This document shows positions 22,921 through 34,399 of a stretch of DNA of 64,000 nt, piece after piece. The notes under the pieces are model-generated. The model saw only the letters and a list, made by a program, of their open reading frames with translations, was not told where the DNA came from and did not search any database. The translations under genes were made by a program, and so were the position numbers. Numbering within the stretch: position 1 is the stretch's first letter; the number at the start of each line of letters is the position of its first letter. This DNA is from Corythucha ciliata (Eukaryota; Arthropoda; Insecta; Hemiptera; Tingidae): contig CM075939.1 of the NCBI GenBank assembly GCA_038030265.1, positions 12,319,253 through 12,383,252 on the forward strand, given 5' to 3'.

Positions 22921-23109
22921 ATTTCGCGTCTCTCGAAAACCTCTGACTCTTGGGCCTCTGAGAAAATGACCCTAAAATTAGAGGTGATCACGTCTCCTCG
23001 ATGGGATTTTTCGAGAAGGTTTTGATGATTTTTTTTTTTTTTTTTTGCGCAAGTGACCTCGACTCCCAAGGGAGGGGCCACAGCCGCCACTGCTGAATCC
23101 ACTTCCTAG

Positions 23110-23295
23110 ATGGTCAGTGATAGAGATATCATTGATGCCGTGGATAGTTACGTAGTGGGGCTAAACAACCGATTATTGTCGTTTGCTTTTGTTATTTTAC
23201 GTGTTTGTATATATATATTTAACTATCGAAAGGATGAAGTACTCTGGGATGAGTTCCTGACCCCCAAAACCATCCCCATGGGCACGCCACTTTAG
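23110..23295 (+). CDS. Candidate 61-residue membrane microprotein, copy A
   Basis: An ATG-to-TAG frame of 61 codons. Residues 1-22 are acidic and polar (MVSDRDIIDAVDSYVVG at the start). Residues about 23-42 are hydrophobic enough for one membrane span. The tail is polar and contains EFLTPKTIPMGTPL. An AATAAA polyadenylation-like signal lies 21 bp after the stop (23316-23321). In the second copy the frame survives a 9-base in-frame length change, with only synonymous or mild changes elsewhere. I do not recognise the protein. Alternatively, ATG follows CTAG (CCAG in copy B), so this could be a terminal exon with its acceptor site here. A long T run at about 23030 is another possible polypyrimidine tract. 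Confidence 0.35.
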   Translation: MVSDRDIIDAVDSYVVGLNNRLLSFAFVILRVCIYIFNYRKDEVLWDEFLTPKTIPMGTPL

Positions 23296-25190
23296 TTTTG
23301 TATTGGCGTTTCAAAAATAAACTATAACCACGAGTTTTGATGGATTTCTGTCATGAATTATGTAGTTCCTTCAAAAAGCTTTAAAGACGCTAATTTCGGG
23401 GCACGTCAACATTCACGAAATTACTGTTTCCTATAATACACCACTACACTATGCAATAACACAAACTCGATTTCTTATCCTTCCTCTTTCACTTCACTTT
23501 ATCCAACAGCCAGTTAATTTGACGAATTATTTAAGGCACCGATGCTATGCGTTGCTCCGGCGCCGGAGTTAAATGAGATTTTAGATCCTTCAAGAGGCTT
23601 TGATGAATAATGCATTGGAAGAGGAGACGGGCACGAAATATAACAGCGTGGTCGGCATTATAATCGGAATCATCAGTGAAACTCTTAACTTCTAGCCAAC
23701 CGTACTAACGAGAGACATCGACGATCAAGAGAGGAAAAAACATCCTCTGAACCCTAAATATGGAGGAATGGTGAGGGGGGGGGGTAATTAATAGGGAAAA
23801 AAAGGCTTATTTGAAAATCATTGACAAACAAAATAAATAAATAAAGTGCTTTTTAAACTCTGAGGAACGGATTTCCTTCAGGTTTTTCCCCCTTCTCCAA
23901 TAGAATCTTTGTAGCCTGGAAGAAAAGGAAAGAGGAGAAGCTATACAATTTCCTGACTTTACTGCTAAGAAAGAGTGACGGAAAGCTACTAAAAAGGGGA
24001 GGCTATAAAAATTCCAGAGCAATTTCAGCATCCGGGGGTTAAGTAAGTGTGCTACCTGAACATAACCTGGAGAGAAAAAAGAAGGTGAAATTGTGATGAT
24101 GCTACACAGCGCATGAGTCGGAGGGGGAGAGAGGGGTTTATTGTACGGTAAACTACAATCCCTCTTCAAGCTCTCTTGAGGGACTGGACGTCATCTACCC
24201 GCATTATGTTGGAGATAGTATATAAAAGGGTGACTCAGTTAAGAAAATGTTGATTTGACATCGTCGAGGAAGAAGTTAATCCAAAGGATCACATTAGAAA
24301 GGCTTCAGAAATAGACAGTGTGACTGCTATTGTATGAATGGGGGAGGGGTTGATGAAAAAGCGAGCGATATTTTGAAGTTTTTCATGATGACCTACATTT
24401 TCTCGCAGCCTAGAACCACTAGACAAAGTTTGCTCTTCCACTCCTCATCCACCAATATTCCACCCACTTTCTGGCTCCTATCCTCGTTTTTTTTTGTTTT
24501 TTTTTTTAGTCCTGACCTATTTTTCGTTTTGTGGATGAGGCGGCGTGGAGGGGGATGAATGTGTCAGATGGAAATTATGATGGCGTCACATTGAAAACAG
24601 CGATGGCAGGGACTGTTTGTGAGGAGGGGATGAGGGGAATACTTTGAAAAACAGAGAGAGTTTTCATTGAAAGGCGGAGCCAGTATGCTGTATGACTAAC
24701 GTTAGAGGGTAGGAAGAAAAACGTTTTGTACCCCACTAATGATCCTCCTTTTTTTTGTGGTTTTCTAATGAAGAAAATGTTTTGATCAAGTCGTTTCACA
24801 GCGGTAGCGTGAGAGCTTTCACCATTCATCAAAAAAACTCATTTTTTTCTCTCAAAATAACGTGGCAATCCGTTTGCCATAGCTCCACAGTTCCTCTCGC
24901 TCTCACTGGGTCAACATTTTCCAACAATTGATATTGTTTTTTACGAGGGCTATTAGGCAATGCATGCCTAATGTTGTAGCCGTAGGATGCTAAACATTGT
25001 CACTTTGTCAGTCTTACCTCGTTATAAGGTGCGTCAACGACGGACCGATTTTGGCTGTTCGCCATCTCAGCAGCAGCAGACCAATTCAGAGTCACACATA
25101 ACCGTGTCACCCCCCAAAAGCCTAAAAAGTATTAGGTAAGCGGGGGGGGGGCAACGTTTTTTGATTTGACCCTCTCAATTCCCTCTCCGC
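23296..25190. other. Island of copy A, no further gene recognised
   Basis: It includes a G10 run at 23775, a TATATAAAAGG string at 24219-24229 and a second G10 run at 25142. The short frames at 23807-24169 (minus) and 24334-24558 (plus) change frame between copies A and B because homopolymer lengths differ, which argues against coding. Confidence 0.5.
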
Positions 25191-26019
25191 TTAATCCGTT
25201 AATCCGCCGCTTAAATGTGGGAAAAGAGCCACACCTAGACAAAGATCGAGAAAATAATGTGATAATTTGCCGTTTTTCGGGCAAGTCCACAGCTAGAATA
25301 AGGACGAGAAGGGCGGGCTGAAACTGAATAAAAACGCCAGTTTGCGGTTAAAATTGACAAATAGCGCCCATTCATTGCTAAAATTGAGAGAGATTGAGAA
25401 TCCTGAAATTCCAAGTTTATATGGACACCTCGACAAAGCTAAAAATGCGAAAAAAAAGAGCTCGTTCATATAGAGTGGGAAAAAAGTCACTCAGTTGTGG
25501 CTAAAATTGACAAAAAAACGCTAACTCGCAGCTAAAATCGAGAAAGTGCGCTCATTTTCAGCTAAAATTAAGAAAATTTGTTCCTTCACGGCTTTGTTTG
25601 CGGCTGAAATTTAAACCCCCCCCCCGCCAACGGATTTGTTTGATTCATTCTAGAAACTCGCTTAGTTCTTGGCTAAAATATGAACAATTGAGGTCAAAAG
25701 CGCTGTCAAGTGGCTAAAATATGAAACAATTTGTGGTCAAAAGTGCTGTTTCGCTGCAAAAACTGAGAATAAACCCCCGATTGGTGCAACAACCGAGAAA
25801 CAACAGTAAATTCGCGACTATATTTGAGAAAACCCACTAAGCCGCGGCTGAAATATGTGTAAACCGGCTAATTAACGGCTAAAATTGAGAAAAAGCAATC
25901 ATTAGCACTGGAAAATAAGTGCTATTTGGCGGCTTACATTGAGAAAAATTTCTCAAATGGAAATGGAGGAAAACCGTAATTCGCGGATCAATTTCGAGAT
26001 TGGTGTCTGATTCGCGGCT
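25190..26019 (+). repeat. F1 degenerate tandem array, forward (copy A)
   Basis: Forward F1 units begin after the island, led by a variant with GTTTTTCGGGCAAGTCC (25273). It is copied at 29085 onward. Confidence 0.85.
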
Positions 26020-26696
26020 CACTGGGAAAAAAAAGAGGCACTTTCTCGGTTAATTTTAACCGAGAAATCTCGGTAAAATGTTTGCAACCGTCACGAGTCT
26101 GTAATGTCAACCGACAAGCTTGATACGGTTGAATGCAGGTCTTGACTCGGTTAACGCATGTTGTCGGTAAGATGTTTGCAACCGTCATGAGTTGGTAAAG
26201 TCTACCGACAAGCTTGATACGGTTAAATGCACTCGGTTAGCGCATATTGTCGGTAAAATGTTTGCAACCGAGTCTGACGGTCAAGCCACAAACACGGTTA
26301 AACACATGATCCCAGTCAGTTGAGACATATCTGTTGAATGAACCGTCGCTAGACGGTTAACTCTGACCGTTACTTTACGGTAGATTCTTCCGACCCACAA
26401 CTCCCTTGTCTGTTACAGCAACTGTCTAACATCGGTGAAAGCTGGCCGTATACTCGGTAATCACAGCCGTGTCAGGCGGTTAGTCCAACAGTGTGTTTAC
26501 GGTAGTGGCGAACCGAATTTTGGATATTATACGGTAGCATCAGCAGAAAAAAAACGATAAAATTCTACTGTCATGACGGTTGCATCAACGGTTACTCAAC
26601 GGTAAAACAGGTATCTCTACTCGGTTAAGAAACGCCGTCTTGAGTCTGGGTCTAACATAACGGTACATGCTACCGTTGGCATACGGTGGAATATAC
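26020..26696. mobile_element. 677-bp block dense in ACGGT/ACCGT motifs between duplicate copies
   Basis: Its base pattern differs from both neighbours, with dozens of CGGTTA, ACGGTA and ACCGT strings on both strands. The left end reads CACTGGGAAAAAAAAGAGGC, close to a perfect 12-bp-arm palindrome (26042-26067). Near 26072-26290 a segment of about 85-95 bp with ATGTTTGCAACCG and CCGACAAGCTTGATACGGTT is repeated two to three times. At 26659-26677 AACGGTA and TACCGTT form another hairpin. Motif-dense ends of this kind are typical of transposase-bound DNA elements, but no ORF or matching right terminus was found, so the class is unknown. Confidence 0.55.
26042..26067. repeat. Perfect 12-bp-arm palindrome
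   Basis: TTTCTCGGTTAA, TT, TTAACCGAGAAA. Confidence 0.95.
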
Positions 26697-27003
26697 CGCT
26701 CAAAGTTTGCCCTTATTGGCACGACCTTTCGCATACACTTTTCCCTTGACGAGGCAGTGTTCCACGTCAATTTTCCCCTCGGTGAGGCCATTTTTCCCTT
26801 AAATAACTAGGCATTTCGCGTCTCTCGAAAACCTCTGACTCATGGGCCTCTGAGAAAATGACCCTAAAATTAGAGGTGATCACGTCTCCTCGATGGGATT
26901 TTTCGAGAAGGTTTTGATGATTTTTTTTTTTTTTTTTTTTTCGCAAGTGACATCGACTCCCAAGGGAGGGGCCACAGCCGCCACTGCTGAATCCACTCCC
27001 CAG

Positions 27004-27198
27004 ATGGTCAGTGATAGAGATATCATTGATGCCGTGGATAGTTACGTAGTGGGGCTAAACAACCGATTATTATCGTTTGCTTTTGTTATTTTACGTGTTT
27101 GTATATATTTTTTTAAATTTTTCTACCATCGAAAGGATGAAGTACTCTGGGAGGAGTTCCTGACCCCCAAAACCATCCCCATGGGCACGCCACTTTAG
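27004..27198 (+). CDS. Candidate membrane microprotein, copy B
   Basis: Equivalent of the 23110-23295 frame, 64 residues from the same ATG. The hydrophobic stretch is three residues longer because of an in-frame 9-base difference in a T-rich run, and one Asp is Glu (WEEFLTP). Upstream the frame stays open without a stop, through KGGATAATAESTPQ, to the T run near 26920; copy A has TAG in place of the Gln codon. AATAAA lies at 27219-27224. The product is unknown. Confidence 0.35.
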   Translation: MVSDRDIIDAVDSYVVGLNNRLLSFAFVILRVCIYFFKFFYHRKDEVLWEEFLTPKTIPMGTPL

Positions 27199-29085
27199 TT
27201 TTGTATTGGCGTTTCAAAAATAAACTATAACCACGAGTTTTGATGGATTTCTGTCTTGAATTATGTAGTTTCTTCAAAAAGCTTTAAGGACGCTAATTTC
27301 GGGGCACGTCAACATTCACAAAATTACTGTTTCCTATAATAGTTACACCACTACACTATGCAATAACACAAACTCGATTTCTTATCCTTCCTCTTTCACT
27401 TCACTTTATCCAACAGCCAGTTAATTTGACGAATTATTTAAGGCACCGATGCTATGCGTTGCTCCGGCGCCGGAGTTAAATGAGATTTTAGATCCTTCAA
27501 GAGGCTTTGATGAATAATGCATTGGAAGAGGAGACGGGCACGAAATATAACAGCGTGGTCGGCATTATAATCGGAATCATCAGTGAAACTCTTAACTTCT
27601 AGCTAACCGTACTAACGAGCGACATCGACGATCAAGAGAGGAAAAAACATCCTCTGAACCCTAAATATGGAGGAATGGTGAGGGGGGGGGGGTAATTAAT
27701 AGGGAAAAAAAGGCTTATTTGAAAATCATTGACAAACAAAATAAATAAATAAAGTGCTTTTTAAACTCTGAGGAACGGATTTCCTTCAGGTTTTTTCCCC
27801 CTTCTCCAATAGAATCTTTGTAGCCTGGAAGAAAAGGAAAGAGGAGAAGCTATACAATTTCCTGACTTTACTGCTAAGAAAGAGTGACGGAAAGCTACTA
27901 AAAAGGGGAGGCTATAAAAATTCCAGAGCAATTTCAGCATCCGGGGGTTAAGTAAGTGTGCTACCTGAACATAACCTGGAGAGAAAAAAGAAGGTGAAAT
28001 TGTGATGATGCTACACAGCGCATGAGTCGGAGGGGGAGAGAGGGGTTTATTGTACGGTAAACTACAATCCCTCTTCAAGCTCTCTTGAGGGACTGGACGT
28101 CATCTACCCGCATTATGTTGGAGATAGTATATAAAAGGGTGACTCAGTTAAGAAAATGTTGATTTGACATCGTCGAGGAAGAAGTTAATCCAAAGGATCA
28201 CATTAGAAAGGCTTCAGAAATAGACAGTGTGACTGCTATTGTATGAATGGGGGAGGGGTTGATGAAAAAGCGAGCGATATTTTGAAGTTTTTCATGATGA
28301 CCTACATTTTCTCGCAGCCTAGAACCACTAGACAAAGTTTGCTCTTCCACTCCTCATCCACCAATATTCCACCCACTTTCTGGCTCCTATCCTCGTTTTT
28401 TTTTTTTTTTTTTTTAGTCCTGACCTATTTTTCGTTTTGTGGATGAGGCGGCGTGGAGGGGGATGAATGTGTCAGATGGAAATTATGATGGCGTCACATT
28501 GAAAACAGCGATGGCAGGGACTGTTTGTGAGGAGGGGATGAGGGGAATACTTTGAAAAACAGAGAGAGTTTTCATTGAAAGGCGGAGCCAGTATGCTGTA
28601 TGACTAACGTTAGAGGGTAGGAAGAAAAACGTTTTGTACCCCACTAATGATCCTCCTTTTTTTTGTGGTTTTCTAATGAAGAAAATGTTTTGATCAAGTC
28701 GTTTCACAGCGGTAGCGTGAGAGCTTTCACCATTCATCAAAAAAACTCATTTTTTTCTCTCAAAATAACGTGGCAATCCGTTTGCCATAGCTCCACAGTT
28801 CCTCTCGCTCTCACTGGGTCAACATTTTCCAACAATTGATATTGTTTTTTACGAGGGCTATTAGGCAATGCATGCCTAATGTTGTAGCCGTAGGATGCTA
28901 AACATTGTCACTTTGTCAGTCTTACCTCGTTATAAGGTGCGTCAACGACGGACCGATTTTGGCTGTTCGCCATCTCAGCAGCAGCAGACCAATTCAGAGT
29001 CACACATAACCGTGTCACCCCCCAAAAGCCTAAAAAGTATTGGGTAAGCGGGGGGGGGGGCAACGTTTTTTGATTTGACCCTCTC
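27199..29085. other. Island of copy B, no further gene recognised
   Basis: Same content as 23296-25190, with G11 runs at 27682 and 29050. Confidence 0.5.
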
Positions 29086-30560
29086 AATTCCCTCTCCTCT
29101 TAATCCGTTAATCCGCCGCTAAAATGTGGGAAAAGAGCCACACCTAGACAAAGATCGAGAAAATAATGTGCTAATTTGCCGTTTTTCGGGCAAGTCCACA
29201 GCTAGAATAAGGACGAGAAGGGCGGGCGGTTTACAGCTGAAACTGAATAAAAACGCAAGTTTGCGGTTAAAATTGACAAATAGCGCCCATTCATTGCTAA
29301 AATTGAGAGAGATTGAGAATCCTGCAATTCCAAGTTTATATGGACACCTCGACAAAGCTGAAATTGCGAAAAAAAAGAGCTCGTTCATAGAGTGGGAAAA
29401 AAGTCACTCAGTTGTGGCTAAAATTGACAAAAAAACGCTAACTCGCAGCTAAAATCGAGAAAGTGCGCTCATTTTCAGCTAAAATTAAGAAAATTTGTTC
29501 CTTCACGGCTTTGTTCGCGGCTGAAATTTAAACCCCCCCCCCGCCAACGGATTTGTTGATTCATTCTAGAAACTCGCTTAGTTCTTGGCTAAAAATATGA
29601 AACAATTTGTGGTCAAAAGTGCTGTTTCGCTGCAAAAACTGAGAATAAACCCCCCGATTGGTGGCTACAACCGAGAAACAACAGTAATTCGCGACTATAT
29701 TTGAGAAAACCCACTAAGCCGCGGCTGAAATATGTGTAAACCGGCTAATTAACGGCTAAAATTGAGAAAAAGCAATCATTAGCACTGGAAAATAATGCTA
29801 TTTGGCGGCTTACATTGAGAAAAATTTCTCAAATGGAAATGGAGGAAAACCGTAATTCGCAGATCAATTTCGAGATTGACGTCTGATTCGCGGCTGAAAT
29901 TGCGTCACAGGTGGTAATTTGGCTGCCAAAATTGAGGAAAACTTCACATTCGCGGCTGAAATGGAGGAAAACCGTAGTTCGCGGATTAATTTCGACATTG
30001 ACGTCTGATTCTCAGCTGAAATTGCGTCAAAGCGGTCATTGTTGGCTGCAATTGAGAAATAATTCGCACTGAAACTTGTGAAAAGAGCTGATTCGCGGCG
30101 AAAATTGAGAAAACTGTAAACATCGCACGGCTATTTCCCATAGATGAGCTGTGAGCAGTGGAAAGAAGCTAGTTCGCTACCGATTCACGCCAAAAATTGG
30201 GAAAAAGCAATCATTCGCAGCTAAAATTGAGAAAAAGTGCTCATTCGCGGCAATACTAAGAGGAAAACGATCACTTGGGGATCCATTTGACAAAATCCAC
30301 GAGTTCGTTGCTAAAATTGAGCGGAAAGTCTTAAGTCTCGGCTAAAACTGTGAAATAATTCGCGGTTAAAAATAGGAAAAAGCGCTCATTCGCTGTTAAA
30401 CTTGAGAAATTGTTCTAAGTCGCAGCTGAAATGGGGAAAACCAATTTAATATGCGGATCAATTTGAAAAAATTGCGAATTCGTTGCTAAAATTAAATGAA
30501 AGCGCTAAATATCGGCTAAAATAGTGGCTAAAGCGGATCCTACAGGGGCGAGTTCATGGC
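29085..30560 (+). repeat. F1 degenerate tandem array, forward (copy B and beyond)
   Basis: Continuous forward units. The part to 29895 belongs to copy B. Immediately after it a block of about 122 bp starting AAATGGAGGAAAACCGTA is duplicated in tandem (29837 and 29959), about four 30-bp units copied together. Confidence 0.9.
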
Positions 30561-30689
30561 TAAATTGAAGACCATAATTTAAATAGACGGAAAATTAATT
30601 ATTATCCTTGTTTATTCAGCGATCAAAGGGCCTCATAAGAGATATTCACCCCACGGCCACGGTAGTTTTAGGCCCACCACTCAACCCCC

Positions 30690-30900
30690 GGACCTGCGAA
30701 AATTGTTTTTTTTAGCTAGTAGAGCCCGCGAAAATGGTATTTTAATGGGACAGAACCGCAAATAAAGAACACGAAAATTCCGCGAAAGTTTTTTAATATC
30801 TATAGGGCAACTCATGAGAAATTGGTTTTCAGCTACAAAAAAACCGGTGAAATTGGTTTTTTAGCGATCGAAATCAGAGAATTGTGACGTTTAAACGTTG
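30690..30900 (-). repeat. F2 tandem remnant, reverse
   Basis: Strings such as GAGAAATTGGTTTTCAGC and GGTGAAATTGGTTTTTTAGC recur at about 30 bp. Confidence 0.6.
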
Positions 30901-33790
30901 ACGCAACAAAATGTGGCGACTCTATATAGAATTTCTGTTTATCGATAGTAGTAAGGGGTTGGCCACTGCCTTAGAACGCACTTTCTATAGTCTTGGGGAG
31001 GGCAATTGTCCACCCCAACCACACCCCAGTTTCCATTATTTTGAAAATATGACAATGTGGAAAGATTTTCCTTGTGGGTAGAGTAAATCCAATGTTCATC
31101 TCCGCTTTTCAAATTAAAACAATCATTTGAACGGTGTGTCTAAAAATCACGTGTTAAAATCACTCGACGTTGTCACGGAGGGGAGACGCGCATGCAATAG
31201 GATGAAATTGTTCGTCAAATTAGTTCCCGAATATGCAGATAAATGCTTTTGAAACGCGCGTAACAACCGTTGACAAAAACAAATGAATATTGAAAATGCT
31301 GGGAATTTAATTAAAATTACAGGTGAGGTGAGGGTAATTATGTATACTTTTTCCGCCCCCACACATCCAATAAATTGGCGAGTGTATACCCTGGCATGTC
31401 TTCAAATAAACGCGATAATTGGGTTCGTTATGCGTAATGCGGTATTCTTCTCGGTTGGATGAAAGAACCTCATTTATTATTTTGGGAGCGTGCAAAAAAA
31501 AAAGGCAGTTTTTCTTCGTTTAGTAAAACCACCATCATCTTTCTGAGAGTGTAATCGCTCCTCCTTTTCTCCTCTTCCTTAGGAGAATCAAGTTCAATTT
31601 GATTCCCTCCCTCCTCACCGTCATACAAAATGAGAAAGCTCAAGTGGAAGAGAATTGGAGAGGAAGTCACGCGTCCCTATGTTTTTGTGCTTTCAGAGTT
31701 TAATGCATCTCTTACAACTTCAGGCTAGGGGGGCCGATCTTTCCTTCCGCTCACCCCTCCCGGTACGAGCATCCACCACCGCGTATAGTCTTCCTCGCTT
31801 CTTTAGCTTTAATGGATGAGGCACAAGAAAAGCGCCTATTTCCCTGCCGTATTGTAGGGAAAGGTGAATGGGTTGTGAAGGGGTGGTGGGGGGTGAGAGG
31901 CTGAGTTGGGACAAACTACCCGGGCGTTTCATTACGTTTCCAAGAAGATATTCCATGGAGGCTCACCCCGCTCTTTTCTCATCTTCAGGGCTTTGGTTCC
32001 TCCTTCATAGCCTACATAGTTAAGCTAAAGATCTTTCGAGGCAATATCCCCCTTCCCCATTAACCCTTCACTGCTTTCACATGCCTCTTCATCCATATGT
32101 ATGAAGCAAGGAATGAGAAGGTAATAATCAATGAAAGGCTCTCGAAGAGCTGTCTAAGGAGTGAGTTGTCTTAATATTTGGTGACTTGAAGTCAAGTGAA
32201 ATTCTGCCTAATGAAACCCGAAGAAACAGAGACATAAAACGACAGCGATTGTCTGTGCTTGTAGGACTCATATCAATAACCGCACTTCACGTCTATGCCT
32301 ATATGTTTGCAACTATAATATGTCTAGCCTTTTTTCCTGATCTGCGACTCTGTGTCGTTTCACTCTAGCTCTGGAAGCACAAAATATCGATCGGAGTTAG
32401 GAGACTGGCCCATTAAGCCGCCGGCTCCACTGTGGGGCTGTTTACCGAACAGTAACGGACTGAATTGAATTACCTCCTCGATTGGTATTATTCACTATTG
32501 TAAAAATATTTACTTAATCAGAGTCAGAGCTTTTTCCTACTTGTTTCCAATTCTCTCTCGTATGAATGTGGAAAATTGAGTACCAACCCAAACGCTAACC
32601 TCACAAAGCCCACCTCCCCCCTTTCATGACGCATACTGTCAACATGAAAGGTCAGACGATTCTAAACGGTTCAAAAAACCGGCTTGGAAAAGACACTATC
32701 TGACCGGGCGATTTTTGTACATAAAGAGACGGTGATGAACCTTTCCATTTTCCATTTCCCGGCCCTTTTGAGAAACCTTCCCTTTTGTTTTATTTTCACC
32801 GAGCTGGGGTGACATTTCACAGGACCCATTTTGCTCGCCCCTCTCCAGCACGCTCACCCTGCGCTGCACCACCCGAAAGTCTCTTTTGACAACACGACCT
32901 CTATATCCCATTTAATGTCGAAAGTTTGAATACAGATAAAATATTATCGACGAAAATAGGATCTTTGGTAGCGAGTGAATAGCAAAGGGAGGCCTCGTGT
33001 TTTGTTTGCTGAAAATGGAAAGCACGACACAGAGCACCTATATAAATACCGTGGGGGGGGGGGGGGTCTTCTGTTCAATTGGTGGGAGCGGCGCGCGGTG
33101 GTGGTGGTGCGATCATCATCTACTTCGTCCTATTTTTCAGTGTAATCGATAATCTTCTCTAAAGAAAATAGAAAACATTTCCATCTCGTCATTCATCGTT
33201 CACGCGACCCTGAATTCACGTTATTTAAGAAGAAGAGTAGGCCAACGTGAACATGAAAAAAAAGACCTGGGGCGGATCGATTTTTTTGTATAATGCCACG
33301 AGCTCTTCAGTTTGTATTATTCATGCATTAATTTTTCCGAAGAAAGCTGCCCGTGTCTTGACACGAAAGGAAGTATAATAATTATTATTGAGTTGATACC
33401 ATGAGTAGTGACAGATTGCATGAGTTTTTTTGCGTGTAAAGATAGGCCTAACTAAAAATGGATTTGGGGGAGGGGATTACATTAAAAACTCGAAAATCGA
33501 AGCCTGACAAACCTACAACACAGTCTCGGTTTATGGAGACGCTCAGACAGTTGTCCATTGACAAAGAAATACAAGACAAAAACGCCACTACAGTGGAAGA
33601 AGGGTGAGGGGGCTGTGCATTCTCAAAGTGGTAGAAAATGGAACTGTTTTGTCTGATGTACACGTCAGCTGAGTTCCAAAATAGCCTCTTGAGACCCGTG
33701 TGCACTGTTCTTAGGAAAAGTTAACGTAAATCGCAGAAAATGTGTATAGAATAAGAGCACATTTCGCGTTTTCCACGTCCACACGAGTAC
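30901..33790. other. Non-tandem island, no gene recognised
   Basis: All frames are short (up to 85 codons) and without recognised domains. A TATATAAAT string at 33039-33047 is followed by a G14 run (33053-33066) and a GTGGTGGTGGTG stretch. Confidence 0.5.
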
Positions 33791-33794
33791 TGAG

Positions 33795-34330
33795 AGAATA
33801 ATGAGCTGATTTGTCGTTTTTCGGGCAAGTCCGCGCGGCTAAAATAGCAGTGGAAGGGAGGGGGGAGAATTCGCGGCTAACACTGGGGAAAAACGCCTCT
33901 TAGCGGATCAAATTGAGAATTAGCGCCTACTCACCACTGAAATTGAGAAAACGCACCTATTCTTGGATTTGCGATGCAACGCCCTGCCCAAAATTAAGAT
34001 AATACCGTGATTCGCAGTTTATGGACACCTCGACACAGCCAAAAATGGAAAAAAGGCTCATTCACCGTAGATTGAATGAAAAGAAAGCTAATTCGCGGCT
34101 AAAATTGAGAATTTGCGCTCATTTTCGGCTAAAATTGAGGCAAATTGCTCTTTCGCGGCTTAAATTTGAGAACACGCCCGAAAGCCGAGATTTCACGATG
34201 AAAAGTCAAGGGCAAAATTAAGAAAATTCGTCAAATCACGGTTTACGAAGACCCTGACACGGCTAAAATTGAGAAAAATGTCTTATTTGCAGCTAAACTT
34301 GAGGAAAAACGCAAAATTTTGATAAATAGT
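33795..34330 (+). repeat. F1 degenerate tandem array, forward
   Basis: It begins with the GTTTTTCGGGCAAGTCC variant that also leads the arrays at 25273 and 29183. A GATGCAAC variant lies at 33972. Confidence 0.85.
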
Positions 34331-34399
34331 GCCCTACATTCACGCGTTTTTTTTGTTTTTTGTTTTCAAATCTGATTCCAGTGGAGGACCTACACTCAT

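Larger units (their letters stand above)
22805..26019. repeat. 3.2-kb duplicated segment, copy A
   Basis: It aligns end to end with 26697-29895 at roughly 99% identity. The differences are scattered substitutions, homopolymer length changes and a few indels. It contains the end of an F7 array, an island with a small conserved ORF, and an F1 array. It ends abruptly at GCGGCT, where the ACGGT-rich block begins. Confidence 0.97.
26697..29895. repeat. 3.2-kb duplicated segment, copy B
   Basis: Near-identical partner of 22805-26019 in direct orientation. It starts at CGCTCAAAG straight after the ACGGT-rich block and diverges from copy A after GCGGCT at 29895, where its F1 array simply continues. 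Confidence 0.97.

Noticed and set aside
24219..24240. Core promoter (TATATAAAAGG with TCAGTT nearby)
   Set aside because: The TATA string is only about 16 bases from the initiator-like TCAGTT, too close, and the following ORF changes frame between the two duplicate copies.
24575..24832. 85-codon minus ORF identical in both duplicate copies
   Set aside because: Identity only reflects the recent duplication; no recognised domain, start context or neighbouring signal supports it.
33039..33066. Promoter at TATATAAAT
   Set aside because: It is a single AT-rich match before a G14 run with no coding sequence after it.
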